64,000 nucleotides of DNA from Streptomyces sp. RFCAC02 (GCF_004193175.1 NZ_SAUH01000001.1:4869501-4933500); one strand, 5' to 3'. Shown: positions 19,581 through 29,096, counted from the first letter of the stretch. Notes: generated from the sequence alone by a model not told the origin. Numbers and translations: made by a program.

Positions 19581-21062
19581 TTGACCTTCTCTTCCCTTCC
19601 TCAGGACCACCAGCGCCGCACCGCGGACCGCCGGGCCGACGCCCTGATGGATGAGGACGCCGCCTGGACCGACAACGAGGCGCGGGACGGCGAGCAGTTC
19701 GACCGCGAGGAGCGCGCGGCGCTGCGCCGCGTGGCCGGGCTGTCCACCGAGCTCCAGGACGTCACCGAGGTCGAGTACCGGCAGCTCCGCCTCGAGCGTG
19801 TCGTGCTCGTCGGCGTGTGGACGTCGGGCACCGCCCGTGACGCGGACAACTCCCTGGCCGAGCTGGCCGCGCTCGCCGAGACGGCGGGCGCGCTGGTGCT
19901 CGACGGCGTGATCCAGCGCCGCGACCGCCCCGACCCGGCCACGTACATCGGCTCCGGCAAGGCCCAGGAGCTGCGGGACCTCGTCGTGGAGACGGGCGCC
20001 GACACCGTCGTGTGCGACGGTGAGCTGAGCCCGGGCCAGCTCATCCACCTGGAGGATGTCGTCAAGGTCAAGGTGGTCGACCGCACCGCCCTGATCCTCG
20101 ACATCTTCGCCCAGCACGCCAAGTCCCGCGAGGGCAAGGCGCAGGTGTCCCTCGCGCAGATGCAGTACATGCTGCCGAGGCTGCGCGGCTGGGGTCAGTC
20201 GCTGTCCCGGCAGATGGGCGGCGGCGGTTCCAGCGGTGGCGGCGGCATGGCGACCCGTGGTCCCGGTGAGACCAAGATCGAGACGGACCGGCGGCGCATC
20301 CGCGAGAAGATGGCGAAGATGCGCCGTGAGATCGCGGAGATGCGGACCGGCCGCGAGGTGAAGCGGCAGGAGCGCAAGCGCAACAGGGTGCCGTCCGTCG
20401 CGATCGCCGGCTACACCAACGCGGGCAAGTCCTCCCTGCTGAACCAGCTCACCGGCGCGGGCGTCCTCGTGGAGAACGCGCTGTTCGCCACGCTCGACCC
20501 GACCGTCCGCAGGGCCGAGACGCCGAGCGGCCGGGCGTACACCCTGACCGACACCGTCGGTTTCGTCCGGCACCTGCCGCACGACCTGGTGGAGGCGTTC
20601 CGCTCCACGATGGAGGAGGTCGGTGACGCCGATCTCGTCCTGCACGTCGTGGACGGGTCGCACCCGGTGCCGGAGGAGCAGATCGCGGCCGTGCGCGAGG
20701 TCATCCGTGAGGTGGGCGCACGCGAGGTGCCGGAGATCATCGTCGTCAACAAGGCCGATGTCGCCGACGAGCTGACGCTCCAGCGTCTGCTGCGCGCGGA
20801 GAAGCGCGCCGTCGCCGTCTCGGCGCACACCGGCGAGGGCATCGCCGAGCTGCTGGAGCGCATCGACGCGGAGCTGCCGCGCCCCGGCGTCGAGGTGACC
20901 GCGCTCGTGCCGTACACGGAGGGCACCCTCGTCTCGCGGGTGCACGCCGAGGGCGAGGTGCTCTCCGAGGAGCACACCGACCGCGGCACGCTGCTGACGG
21001 CCCGTGTCCACGAGGACCTGGCCGCCTCCCTCGCGCCGTACGTGCCGGCTGCGCACGGCTGA
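19581..21062 (+). CDS. hflX: Ribosome-associated GTPase HflX
   Basis: 493 aa GTPase that splits stalled or stressed ribosomes. Seen: N-terminal HflX domain (about residues 50-200) with TYIGSGKAQEL and CDGELSPGQ; a Gly/Ser-rich segment with GPGETKIETDRRRIREKM; then the G domain with G1 GYTNAGKSS (about residue 276), G3 DTVGFVRHLP, G4 NKAD and G5 SAHTGEG. I choose TTG 19581 because AAGGA lies 6 bases upstream; the open frame extends to 19413 without homology. It is followed by a strong hairpin terminator. Confidence 0.93.
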   Translation: MTFSSLPQDHQRRTADRRADALMDEDAAWTDNEARDGEQFDREERAALRRVAGLSTELQDVTEVEYRQLRLERVVLVGVWTSGTARDADNSLAELAALAETAGALVLDGVIQRRDRPDPATYIGSGKAQELRDLVVETGADTVVCDGELSPGQLIHLEDVVKVKVVDRTALILDIFAQHAKSREGKAQVSLAQMQYMLPRLRGWGQSLSRQMGGGGSSGGGGMATRGPGETKIETDRRRIREKMAKMRREIAEMRTGREVKRQERKRNRVPSVAIAGYTNAGKSSLLNQLTGAGVLVENALFATLDPTVRRAETPSGRAYTLTDTVGFVRHLPHDLVEAFRSTMEEVGDADLVLHVVDGSHPVPEEQIAAVREVIREVGAREVPEIIVVNKADVADELTLQRLLRAEKRAVAVSAHTGEGIAELLERIDAELPRPGVEVTALVPYTEGTLVSRVHAEGEVLSEEHTDRGTLLTARVHEDLAASLAPYVPAAHG

Positions 21063-21074
21063 GACCCGGCGTCC

Positions 21075-21105
21075 GCGCCCCCGCACCACTCCGGTGCGGG
21101 GGCGC
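21075..21105. terminator. Bidirectional terminator between hflX and hmuV
   Basis: A perfect 13-bp stem (21075-21087 with 21093-21105) and a 5-base loop, just after the hflX stop and just before the stop of the convergent hmuV. There is no T-tract, as is usual in Streptomyces. Confidence 0.85.
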
Positions 21106-21121
21106 CGTCGTATGCGCGGGT

Positions 21122-21991
21122 TCACCCGTGGGGAGGGCCGTCCGTCTCCGTGGCCCCCGGCCCGGGGCGGCGCGGCAGGACGAGTGGCGCGCCCGTGACC
21201 GGGTGCGGCAGCACGTCCACGGGGTGCCGGTAGACCCGGCTCAGCAGCTCCCCGGTGAAGATTTCGGCGGGCGGCCCGTCGGCCGCGATCCGGCCACCGT
21301 CCAGGACGGCGACCCGGTCCGCGTGGGCGGCGGCGAGCGCCAGGTCGTGCAGCACGACGGCGACGCCGCGGCCCGCCAGCGCCTCGGACCGGCACACCCG
21401 CAGGACCAGTTCCTGGTGCCGCAGGTCGAGCGCGGCGGTCGGCTCGTCGAGGAGTACGAGGGGCGCGCGCTGCGCGAGGACGCGCGCCAGCGCGACCCGG
21501 GCGCGTTCGCCGCCGGACAGGGCCGGGTAGGGCCGGTCGGCGAACTCGGCCGTGCCGGTGTCCGCCATGGCCCGGGCGACGGCGTCGTCGTCCTCGGCGG
21601 CGGCGGCCGTGCCGGCCCAGGGTGCCCGGCCCATCCGGACGACCTCGGCGGCGGTGAACGGGAAGGACAGGGCGGCGGACTGCGGCAGGACGGCGCGCCG
21701 CAGCGCCAGGTCGCCTGCGGACCAGTCGTCCGCCGGGCGGCCCGCGACCCGTACCGAGCCGCTCGCGGCCGCCAGGTCGGCGGCCAGCACGGACAGCAGC
21801 GTGGACTTCCCCGCGCCGTTGGGGCCGACGAGCGCGAGGACCTCGCCCGCGCGCACGGTGAGCGCGACGCCGTTCAGCACGGGCCGCCCGCCGAGCCCGA
21901 GCACGACGTCCCGCACCTCGGCCAGCGCCTCGCCCGGGGCCGGCGGCCCCGGGACGGTGACGCGCCGGCCGCCGAACCACCTGCGGTTCAT
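21122..21991 (-). CDS. hmuV: Haem ABC transporter ATP-binding protein HmuV
   Basis: 289 aa ATPase of the haem importer. Seen: Walker A LVGPNGAGKSTLL, Q-loop LPQSAALSF, signature LSGGERARVALARVLA, Walker B LVLLDEPTAALD and switch His in VVLHDLALAA. The start overlaps the hmuU stop, so it is coupled to the permease. It belongs to the FecE/HmuV group of iron-chelate ATPases; the assignment to haem rests on HmuT and the HtaA genes next door. A Pro/Thr-rich C-terminal tail follows the ATPase domain. Confidence 0.9.
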   Translation of the reverse strand: MNRRWFGGRRVTVPGPPAPGEALAEVRDVVLGLGGRPVLNGVALTVRAGEVLALVGPNGAGKSTLLSVLAADLAAASGSVRVAGRPADDWSAGDLALRRAVLPQSAALSFPFTAAEVVRMGRAPWAGTAAAAEDDDAVARAMADTGTAEFADRPYPALSGGERARVALARVLAQRAPLVLLDEPTAALDLRHQELVLRVCRSEALAGRGVAVVLHDLALAAAHADRVAVLDGGRIAADGPPAEIFTGELLSRVYRHPVDVLPHPVTGAPLVLPRRPGPGATETDGPPHG

Positions 21992-23049
21992 GCCCAGCCT
22001 CCCTGCCGGTCGCGGGTCCTGCGCAGCAGCCAGAAGAAGAACGGGCTGCCGATCAGCGCGGTCAGGACGCCGAGGGGCAGTTCGGCGGGCTGCGCCGCGG
22101 TGCGGGCGAACAGGTCGGCCGCCAGCAGCAGCGCCGCGCCGCCCGCCGCCGACGCGGGCAGCAGGAAACGGTGTCCCGGGCCGGCCGCCATCCGCAGCAG
22201 GTGCGGTACGACGAGACCGACGAAGCCGATGACGCCGGCCACGGCGACCGCCGCGGCGGTGAGCAGCGCGATGACGAGCACGAGGACGAGCCGCAGCCGC
22301 TCCACGTCCACCCCCAGGTGGCGCGCGGGCCGCTCACCGAGGGCGAGCAGGTCGAGCCGGCGGGCGTACAGGGGCGCGACCATCAGCCCGGCGGCGGCGC
22401 ACGGCAGGACGGCGAGCACCTTCGGCCAGGTCGCCTGGGAGAGCGAGCCGAGCTGCCAGAAGGTGATCTGGGTGATCTGCGCGTTGTCGGCGAAGAAGAT
22501 CGCCAGGCCGATCAGCGCCATGGCGAAGGCGTTGACGGCGATGCCGGTGAGGATCAGCGTGACGACCTCGGTCCGGCCGCCGGAGCGGGCCAGGGCGTAG
22601 ACCAGGGCGACGGTGGCGAGCCCGGTGAGGAAGGCGAGGACGGTGACCGTCCAGGTGCCGAAGACGTGCACGTCGAACGCGATGGCGACGACGGCGCCCA
22701 CGGCCGCGCCCGGTGAGACGCCGATGACGGCCGGTTCGGCCAGCGGATTGCCGAACACCCCCTGCGTCAGGGCGCCGGCGCAGCCGAGGGACGCGCCGAC
22801 CAGCAGTGCCAGGACGACGCGCGGCATGCGGACGTCCCACAGCACGCTCTCGCCCACGCGGTCCAGTGGCCGGCCGCCGATCCCCAGCCGGTGCCCGACC
22901 GAGGCGAGGACGTCGGGCACCGGGATGTCGTAGGCGCCGATGGACACGGACAGGAGCGCGAGTGCCGCCACGGCGGCGATGAGCGAGGCGAGGAGCACGG
23001 GTCTGCGGGCGGCCCCGCCGGTCCGCCGCTGGACGGGGAGGGCGCTCAT
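21988..23049 (-). CDS. hmuU: Haem ABC transporter permease HmuU (FecCD family)
   Basis: 353 aa permease with about nine to ten membrane spans. Seen: an N-terminal span (LLASLIAAVAALALLSVSIGA), the family motif RMPRVVLALLVGASLGCAGALTQGVFGNPLAEPAVIGVSPGA split across the first loops, and late GVIGFVGLVVPHLLRM, the site that contacts the ATPase. It overlaps hmuT upstream and hmuV downstream, both by 4 bases, so the three genes form one translationally coupled operon. Confidence 0.93.
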   Translation of the reverse strand: MSALPVQRRTGGAARRPVLLASLIAAVAALALLSVSIGAYDIPVPDVLASVGHRLGIGGRPLDRVGESVLWDVRMPRVVLALLVGASLGCAGALTQGVFGNPLAEPAVIGVSPGAAVGAVVAIAFDVHVFGTWTVTVLAFLTGLATVALVYALARSGGRTEVVTLILTGIAVNAFAMALIGLAIFFADNAQITQITFWQLGSLSQATWPKVLAVLPCAAAGLMVAPLYARRLDLLALGERPARHLGVDVERLRLVLVLVIALLTAAAVAVAGVIGFVGLVVPHLLRMAAGPGHRFLLPASAAGGAALLLAADLFARTAAQPAELPLGVLTALIGSPFFFWLLRRTRDRQGGWA

Positions 23050-24068
23050 CCGTCCTGGCTCCCGGCGTGGATCTGCTCGGCGAGCGAGGCGAGCACCTCG
23101 TCGGTGCGGGGGCCGTAGTTGAGGAGCATGCCGTCCTCGATGGAGGCGATGCGGCGGTCCATGCCGGCCGGGGTCTGGGCGACGCCGGGGATCCGGAGGA
23201 GCCCGTCGACCCCGCCGACGGAGTCGAGGCCCTTGGTCATCACGAGGATGACGTCGGGGGCCGCGGCGGCCAGTGCCTCGCTGGTGAGCGGGGTGAAGTC
23301 CTTCTCCAGCCCGGACTCGCTGCCGGCGTCCACCCCGCCTGCGGCCTCGATCAGCGAGACGGCGCCCGATTCCGCCCCGCCGAGCAGGTAGACGGACGCG
23401 GTGCCGCGGAGGTAGAGGAAGGCGACGCGCGGCCGGTCCCCCTCGTCCGGGAGGCCGGCGCGGACGGCGTCGATCCGTTCGGTGGTCCGCCCGGTCAGCT
23501 CGGCTCCGGCGCCGGGTACGCCGAGCGCCGCCGCGACGGCGGTGATGCGCGGGGTGACGTCCTCCAGGCCGAGCGCCGCGTCGAACACGATGAGGGGTAC
23601 ACCGGCGTCCCTGATCCGGTCGATGGCCTCGTCGGGACCCGTGGTGCTCTCGGCGAGCACCACGTCGGGGTGGAGGGACAGCACGCCCTCGGCGGAGACG
23701 TCATGGCCCCGGGTGACCACGGGGAGGTCGGCGGCCTGTTCGAAGGTGGCGGTGACGTCCCTGGCCACGACGCGGTCGCCGAGGCCGAGCGTGAACACGA
23801 TCTCGGACAGGGAGCCGGAGAGCGGGACGATGCGGTCGGCCGCCTCGACGGTGACCTCGGTGCCGTCCCCGTCGGCGGAGGGCACGGTGACCGGCAACTC
23901 GGGTGCCGGCGGGGGGCCGTCGAGGGGTTCGACGCGGTCGGCGCCCTCAACTGCCGTCGATTCGGCGTCAGTCGTACTTCCGGTGGTGTCTCCGCCGCCG
24001 CAGCCGGCGAGCGACAGCAGCCCGAGGAGCAGTAGTCCGCACAGGGTTGCCCGTGTGTGGCGCCTCAT
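23046..24068 (-). CDS. hmuT: Haem-binding lipoprotein HmuT
   Basis: 340 aa extracytoplasmic haem-binding protein. Seen: MRRHTRATLCGLLLLGLLSLAGC with a lipobox LAGC, an acidic linker, then a periplasmic-binding-protein 2 fold: RIVPLSGSLSEIVFTLGLGDRVVARDV and HPDVVLAESTTGPDEAIDRIRDAGVP. A conserved YLRG/YLLGG region follows. ATG 24068 is preferred because GAGGTG lies about 9 bases upstream; an in-frame ATG at 24086 is possible. The iron box at 24128-24146 lies about 60 bases upstream, so repression by an iron-loaded DmdR/IdeR-type regulator is expected. Confidence 0.92.
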   Translation of the reverse strand: MRRHTRATLCGLLLLGLLSLAGCGGGDTTGSTTDAESTAVEGADRVEPLDGPPPAPELPVTVPSADGDGTEVTVEAADRIVPLSGSLSEIVFTLGLGDRVVARDVTATFEQAADLPVVTRGHDVSAEGVLSLHPDVVLAESTTGPDEAIDRIRDAGVPLIVFDAALGLEDVTPRITAVAAALGVPGAGAELTGRTTERIDAVRAGLPDEGDRPRVAFLYLRGTASVYLLGGAESGAVSLIEAAGGVDAGSESGLEKDFTPLTSEALAAAAPDVILVMTKGLDSVGGVDGLLRIPGVAQTPAGMDRRIASIEDGMLLNYGPRTDEVLASLAEQIHAGSQDG

Positions 24069-24127
24069 ATGTCCCGCACCTCTCATCCGTCCCGGTCGGC
24101 CGGTCCCCGGTTCGACTTATGCAAATC

Positions 24128-24146
24128 TTAGGTTAGCCTAACCTTA
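24128..24146. promoter_or_regulatory. Iron box (DmdR/IdeR operator)
   Basis: The 19 bases TTAGGTTAGCCTAACCTTA match the DtxR/IdeR/DmdR consensus TTAGGTTAGSCTAACCTAA at 18 of 19 positions. The site lies in the divergent gap between hmuT and the first HtaA gene, where one bound repressor can shut off both directions when iron is plentiful. Confidence 0.93.
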
Positions 24147-24171
24147 CTTTGCTGACCGGGAGGGACCCCCG

Positions 24172-25641
24172 ATGCTCCTCAGACGTACCCGGACGCACCC
24201 CGCCCTGTGCCTCGTCCTGCTGTGCCTGCCGCTGCTGACCGTCCTGTTCGCGGGCACGGCACGGGCGGCCGAGCGCGACATCACCGGCGGGCGGCTCGAC
24301 TGGGGCATCCGGGCCTCGTTCCAGACCTATGTCACCGGCCCCGTCGCGAACGGCGGTTGGAGCCTGGGCGACGGTGCGGCGACCGTGGGCGAGAGCCAGT
24401 TCCGCTTCCACTCGGCGCAGGGTTCCTACGACCCCGACAGCGGCTCCTTCACGGCCGCGTACCGCGGGAGCGTGCGGTTCACCGGCCATCAGGACGGGAA
24501 CGGCGACTTCGCCCTCGACCTCACGATCGCCAACCCCTCCGTGTCGGTGTCCGGTTCCTCAGGGACGCTCTCCGCCGACATGCGCAGCAAGGACCGCGAG
24601 ACCGGGACGGTCAGTGAACGCAGCCAGGTGCCCCTCGCCGCCCTCGACCTGACCGGGGTCGAACTGCGCGGCGGCACCGGCCTCGCCGTCGCCGGCATAC
24701 CGGCGACGCTCACGGACGAGGGCGCGGCCGCGTTCGCCGGCTACTACGCGGCGGGCGATCCGCTCGACCCGGTGACGCTCAGCGCGGACTCGACGGCCGC
24801 CGAGGAGGAGCGGCCGACGGCTACCGAGGCCCCGGACGGGAGCGGCGACGCGGAGCCGGACGAGGACCGGGACACCGGCGGGGCCGGTGACTTCTCCGGC
24901 GCCGCCGTCGACTGGGGCGTACGCCGCACCTTCCGCGAGTACGTCGGCGGCGACATCGCCCAGGGCTCCTGGACGGTCGGTGACGGCGCGCTGGACGGCG
25001 GCGCGCTCTTCCGCTTCACGGCGGGCGAGGGCACGGCCGACCCCGGCGGCGGGACGGTCCGGGCCGCCTTCACCGGCGCCGTCCGCTTCACCGGCACGGA
25101 CCTCGACCTCACGATCAGCTCCGTGACCGTCGCGATCGCGGACGGCACCGGAACGCTGTCCGCCGACGTGACGACCGGTGCGGAGGAACTGTCCGGCGTC
25201 CCGCTGGTGACCTTCCCCGCCGACAGCGCCGACCTGGCCCCCGACGACGGACTGATCCTCCTGTCCGAAGTGCCGGCCGGTCTCACCGAGGAAGGCGCGG
25301 ACGCCTTCGGCGGTCTGTACGCCCCCGGCACGGAGATGGATCCCGTCACCCTGGCCATTCCGCTCGACGAGGACGCCGCGCTGCCCGCGCTCCCCGACCT
25401 GGGCAGTGAACCGGCCGACGCCCAGACACCGGAACCCGCCGGCACCACGCCCGAACCGTCAGCCACCGCCGCCGCGACCGGCGGTGACGGGGACGCGGGC
25501 ACACCGACCATCGCCCTCATCGCCGCGACCGGCACGGCGGCCGTTCTCGCCGCCGCCGCGGTCGTGGCCCACCGCGTACGCCGCGCACGCCGCGCGGCCG
25601 GCGCGCACACCCACACACCCGAGGAGACGGATCCGTCATGA
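24172..25641 (+). CDS. HtaA-domain haem-binding surface protein 1
   Basis: 489 aa membrane-anchored surface protein for haem capture, related to corynebacterial HtaA. Seen: a signal peptide (cleavage near ARA-AERD, about residue 32); HtaA domain 1 (about 35-200) with the conserved Tyr in SFQTYVTGP and His in VRFTGHQDG; an acidic linker; HtaA domain 2 (about 240-405) with FREYVGG but VRFTGTDLD, so the conserved His is missing; a Pro/Thr linker; a C-terminal membrane span (about 445-465) and basic tail. Haem ligation by the Tyr/His pair is known from Corynebacterium. The stop overlaps the next start in ATGA. GGGAGGGA precedes the ATG. Confidence 0.9.
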   Translation: MLLRRTRTHPALCLVLLCLPLLTVLFAGTARAAERDITGGRLDWGIRASFQTYVTGPVANGGWSLGDGAATVGESQFRFHSAQGSYDPDSGSFTAAYRGSVRFTGHQDGNGDFALDLTIANPSVSVSGSSGTLSADMRSKDRETGTVSERSQVPLAALDLTGVELRGGTGLAVAGIPATLTDEGAAAFAGYYAAGDPLDPVTLSADSTAAEEERPTATEAPDGSGDAEPDEDRDTGGAGDFSGAAVDWGVRRTFREYVGGDIAQGSWTVGDGALDGGALFRFTAGEGTADPGGGTVRAAFTGAVRFTGTDLDLTISSVTVAIADGTGTLSADVTTGAEELSGVPLVTFPADSADLAPDDGLILLSEVPAGLTEEGADAFGGLYAPGTEMDPVTLAIPLDEDAALPALPDLGSEPADAQTPEPAGTTPEPSATAAATGGDGDAGTPTIALIAATGTAAVLAAAAVVAHRVRRARRAAGAHTHTPEETDPS

Positions 25642-27149
25642 CCACGAAGAGATCGCTGCTGCTCGCCACAGCCACGGCGACAGTCCTGGGCGTCACCGCT
25701 CTGGCCGGCCCCGCCGTGGCCGACGACGGGGGCGCGCCCTCCGGGACCATCCCGCTGACCGCCGGCACGCTCGACTGGGGCGTCAAGCAGTCGTTCCGCA
25801 CCTACATCACCGGCCCGATCGCGGGCGGCTCGATCACCCTGAGCGGCGGGGCCGGGACGACGGACAGCGGCGCCTTCCGGTTCACCGGCGGCACCGGCTC
25901 GTACGACCTGTCGACCCACGGCGTGTCCACCGCCTTCGCCGGCGGCGTCCGCTTCGAGGGGCACGAGGGCGCCCTCGACCTCGCCCTGGCCGACCTGCAC
26001 GTCGTCACCGAGGGCACCAGCGGGGTGATCACGGCCGATGTGACGGTCGCCGGCACCACCACGCAGGACGTTGAGTTCGCCGCGCTCGACCTGTCGGCCG
26101 TCTCGCCCGGGCAGGGCGCGGACGGGGCCATGGTGTTCGCGGACATCCCGGCGACGCTGACGGCCGGCGGCGCGGAGGCGTTCGAGTACAACGGGCACGC
26201 GATGTACCCGGAGGGCACGGCCCTCGACCCGGCGACGCTGACCGTCACCCCGGGGGCGACCGAGGACCCGGAGGACCCGGAGGACCCGGGCGAGCCGACC
26301 GCTCCCGCTGAGCCGACGGACCCGGGCGAGCCCACGGACCCGTCGGAACCGACCGATCCCGCCGATCCCGCCGACCCGGCGGACCCCGCCGCCCCCGGGC
26401 CGTCCGGCACCGTCCACGACGGCACGCTCGACTGGGGCGTGAAGGAGTCGTTCCGCACCTACATCACCGGCCCGATCGCGAGCGGCGACGTCGAACTCGC
26501 CGGCGGCGCCACCAGCACCTCGGCCGGCTACCGCTTCCCCGGCGGCACCGGGAGCCTCGACTCCGGCGCACCGTCCCTCGACGCCGCCTTCGACGGCAGC
26601 GTCCGCTTCACCGGCCACGACGGGGTGCTCGACCTGACCTTCGCCGACCTGGCCGTCAGCATCGACGGCACCGGGGGCGAACTGATCGCCGACGTCACCG
26701 CCAGGGACTCGGCGACCGGCGAGCTGACCGAGTACGACGACCTCGCCGTCGCCGAACTCGACGTGCCGGCGGACGCGCTGACGGCGGGCGGTGACGTCCT
26801 CACCCTGGACGCGCTGCCCGCGACGCTGACCGACGAGGGAGCCGACGTCTTCGAGTACAACGGCACCCCCATGTACCCGGCCGGCACCGCACTCGACCCG
26901 GTCACCGTCGCGATCGCCCTCGACGAGGGCGCCGACCTCGGCGACGGTGCCGGCACCGGCCAGGGCACCGACGACCTGCTCCCCGCCGGCGGCACGACCA
27001 CCCCGCGCGGCGGCGCGACCGGCGGCGTCCTGGCCGAGACCGGCGCGGGCATCGGCACCGCCGGTGCGGTCGGCGCGGCGGCGGCCCTGGTCATCGCCGG
27101 CACGGCCCTGCACCGCACGGCGGCCCGCCGCCGCGGCGCCGCCTCCTGA
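25638..27149 (+). CDS. HtaA-domain haem-binding protein 2 with LAETG sortase signal
   Basis: 503 aa secreted, wall-anchored haem-binding protein. Seen: a signal peptide ending near AVADDGG; HtaA domain 1 (about 40-205) with FRTYITGP and VRFEGHEG; a linker of repeated E/D-P steps ([15 protein letters not shown] and similar, about 210-255); HtaA domain 2 (about 258-430) with FRTYITGP and VRFTGHDG; then LAETG at 464-468, a hydrophobic span and a basic tail (HRTAARRRG). LAxTG is the signal cut by class E sortases in Streptomyces. Both domains keep the Tyr/His pair. Translationally coupled to the previous gene; both are probably controlled by the iron box. Confidence 0.9.
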   Translation: MTTKRSLLLATATATVLGVTALAGPAVADDGGAPSGTIPLTAGTLDWGVKQSFRTYITGPIAGGSITLSGGAGTTDSGAFRFTGGTGSYDLSTHGVSTAFAGGVRFEGHEGALDLALADLHVVTEGTSGVITADVTVAGTTTQDVEFAALDLSAVSPGQGADGAMVFADIPATLTAGGAEAFEYNGHAMYPEGTALDPATLTVTPGATEDPEDPEDPGEPTAPAEPTDPGEPTDPSEPTDPADPADPADPAAPGPSGTVHDGTLDWGVKESFRTYITGPIASGDVELAGGATSTSAGYRFPGGTGSLDSGAPSLDAAFDGSVRFTGHDGVLDLTFADLAVSIDGTGGELIADVTARDSATGELTEYDDLAVAELDVPADALTAGGDVLTLDALPATLTDEGADVFEYNGTPMYPAGTALDPVTVAIALDEGADLGDGAGTGQGTDDLLPAGGTTTPRGGATGGVLAETGAGIGTAGAVGAAAALVIAGTALHRTAARRRGAAS

Positions 27150-27212
27150 CGGCCTGCCCCCGCCACGGGCCGTTGCGTACGCTGGGATCGACGTCCCGGA
27201 CGGAAGCCCGTC

Positions 27213-27243
27213 CCCCCGCCCCCGGGCCACCCGGGAGCGGGGG
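27213..27243. terminator. Probable terminator after the HtaA operon
   Basis: A GC-rich hairpin: CCCGGG at 27221-27226 pairs with 27230-27235 around a 3-base loop, and CCCCCGC continues the stem on the outside with a single C/A mismatch. It lies about 64 bases after the second HtaA stop and before the panD promoter region. Confidence 0.65.
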
Positions 27244-27342
27244 AGCGGGCACCCCGGCCGGCCCACCACCCGTTGTAGGGTATGGATATCGCCCTTGACC
27301 TGCGTGATCGCGGGCAGGGAGCCTCGATCCCGGAGTACCTCC

Positions 27343-27765
27343 ATGATGCGAACGATGTTCAAGTCGAAGATCCACCGCGCGACGGTCACCGAGTCCGACC
27401 TGCATTACGTCGGGTCGGTGACCGTGGACGCCGACCTCATGGACGCGGCCGATCTGCTGCCCGGCGAGCTGGTCCACATCGTGGACATAGACAACGGCAA
27501 CCGCCTGGAGACCTACGTCATCGAGGGCGCCCGCGGCTCGGGCGTCATCGGGATCAACGGTGCCGCGGCCCACCTCGTCCAGCCGGGTCACCTCGTGATC
27601 CTCATCAGCTACGCCCAGGTCGACGACGCCGAGGCGCGCAGCCTCGTCCCGACCGTCGTCCACGTCGACGGGGCCAACCGCGTCGTGCGGCTCGGCGACG
27701 ACCCGTCCGAACCGGTCCCGGGCGGGGACACCGTGCGCGGCCCGTTCGCCGTACCCCGGAGCTGA
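27343..27765 (+). CDS. panD: Aspartate 1-decarboxylase PanD
   Basis: 140 aa pyruvoyl enzyme that makes beta-alanine from aspartate for pantothenate and CoA. Seen: [16 protein letters not shown] and the self-cleavage site HYVG24-S25VTVD, where Ser25 becomes the pyruvoyl group; then [21 protein letters not shown]. Two ATGs lie in tandem (27343 and 27346); the first, with GGAG 7 bases upstream, aligns best with the usual MLRTMFKSK beginning. It is a single-gene unit with its own terminator. Confidence 0.95.
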   Translation: MMRTMFKSKIHRATVTESDLHYVGSVTVDADLMDAADLLPGELVHIVDIDNGNRLETYVIEGARGSGVIGINGAAAHLVQPGHLVILISYAQVDDAEARSLVPTVVHVDGANRVVRLGDDPSEPVPGGDTVRGPFAVPRS

Positions 27766-27788
27766 CCGGCCGGCACCCCGCCGACGCC

Positions 27789-27830
27789 GAAGGCCCGGCA
27801 CCCCTCCCACGAGCGGGGTGCCGGGCCTTC
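27789..27830. terminator. Bidirectional terminator after panD
   Basis: A perfect 16-bp stem (27789-27804 with 27815-27830) and a 10-base loop, between the convergent stops of panD and the serine protease. Confidence 0.9.
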
Positions 27831-27845
27831 ACGCGGTTTCCGGGA

Positions 27846-29096
27846 TCAGCCGTCCTGCGCGCTCACGTGCTCCAGGACGCCCTGCGCCTCCGTGTCGAGG
27901 CGCGGGCCGGCCAGCCAGGTGCTCTCCAGCGGGCCGATGGAGTTGACGGACACCAGCTCGGCCTCGCCGTTCTCGCCGGTCCGCAGCCACGGGCCGCCGG
28001 AGGAGCCGCCGGTCATCGTGCAGCCGACCCAGTACATGACGGGCATCGACGCGTCGATCGACAGCCGGCCCGGGTCCCCGACGCAGCGGTACATCAGCGC
28101 GCCGTCGTACGGGGCGGCGGCCGGGAAGCCGTAGAGCGTCACCGTGCCGAGGCCGGCGACGGCGGGCGCGTCGAAGTTCACCGGGACCGCGGCGCCCACC
28201 GTCTCCTCCAGCGACAGGCCGCTGCCGCCCTCGGGCGCGACGGACAGGACGGCGAAGTCACCGTGCGAGCCGTCGCCGCCGGTGGCCGTGCCGTGGTCGA
28301 TCCAGTACTGCGTCGTCGACACGTAGTCGGCCCAGAAGACGCCGTACGGGGCGACCTCCTCGAACGGCACGGCGCCCGAGTCCACGTCGGCCGCGGCGTA
28401 ACCGTTGTTGTTGTACGCCGGGACGAAGCTGATGTTGCGGTACCAGCCGCCGCCGACGCCCGCGTGCACGCAGTGGCCGGCCGTCGCCACGAGGTTCGAC
28501 TTGCCGGGGTGCGCCGGGTCCTGGACGACCGTGCCGGAGCACACCATCGGACCCTCGGGGCTGTCGAAGAAGACCTTGCCGATGGGCGCGCCGTTCTCGG
28601 TGTAGGGGGTCGCCACCGCCTCGGCCTGGACCGGCGCCGGCTCGGGGTCGGTGATGCCCCGGTCGCCGCGCGGGTCGCCCTCGTCGGGCGTCGACGGGGT
28701 CTGGTCCTCCTCGATCTGCCCGTCGTCGATGGACTGGCTCGGGTCCTCCGCGTCACCCATGCGGTCCGTGTCCCACAGACCCTCGATGATCGGGTTCACG
28801 AAGTCGCCGATGTCCCGCATCCAGGTGTCGGGGTCCCAGTCGGCCCAGCCGCCGTCGCGCCAGGCGTCGATGTCGAAGTCGAACGGCAGGCTGTCGATCA
28901 GGTCCTGGAGGCTCTCGTCCGAGCCCGCGGAGCCGCCGGAACCCGAATCGTCGGTCTCGGTCTGCTCGGTCGGTCCGTCGGCCTCGTTCTCCGCGTCGTC
29001 GCCGTTGCAGGCGGTGGCGGTGAGCGCGAGGCACGCGGCCACCGCAGCGGCCGCCACAGCGGCACGGCGGCGCGATCGCCTGCGTATCGATGACAT
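27846..29096 (-). CDS. Secreted trypsin-like serine protease lipoprotein
   Basis: 416 aa exported protease of the chymotrypsin fold (S1, V8-like). Seen: an Arg-rich N-terminus and hydrophobic segment ending in lipobox LTATAC (Cys about residue 30); a long acidic linker (about 31-155); then the protease domain with catalytic His in VATAGHCVHAG, Asp in HGDFAVLSV and Ser in TGGSSGGPW. Cysteines in MVCSGT, AGHCV, YRCVG and VGCTM could form two disulfides. The acidic region could be a propeptide or a wall-spanning stalk. Substrate unknown; it stands alone. Confidence 0.88.
   Translation of the reverse strand: MSSIRRRSRRRAAVAAAAVAACLALTATACNGDDAENEADGPTEQTETDDSGSGGSAGSDESLQDLIDSLPFDFDIDAWRDGGWADWDPDTWMRDIGDFVNPIIEGLWDTDRMGDAEDPSQSIDDGQIEEDQTPSTPDEGDPRGDRGITDPEPAPVQAEAVATPYTENGAPIGKVFFDSPEGPMVCSGTVVQDPAHPGKSNLVATAGHCVHAGVGGGWYRNISFVPAYNNNGYAAADVDSGAVPFEEVAPYGVFWADYVSTTQYWIDHGTATGGDGSHGDFAVLSVAPEGGSGLSLEETVGAAVPVNFDAPAVAGLGTVTLYGFPAAAPYDGALMYRCVGDPGRLSIDASMPVMYWVGCTMTGGSSGGPWLRTGENGEAELVSVNSIGPLESTWLAGPRLDTEAQGVLEHVSAQDG

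Noticed and set aside
26260..26400. Tandem repeat in the second HtaA gene
   Set aside because: It is an in-frame coding repeat for the E/D-P linker between HtaA domains, not a mobile or CRISPR repeat.
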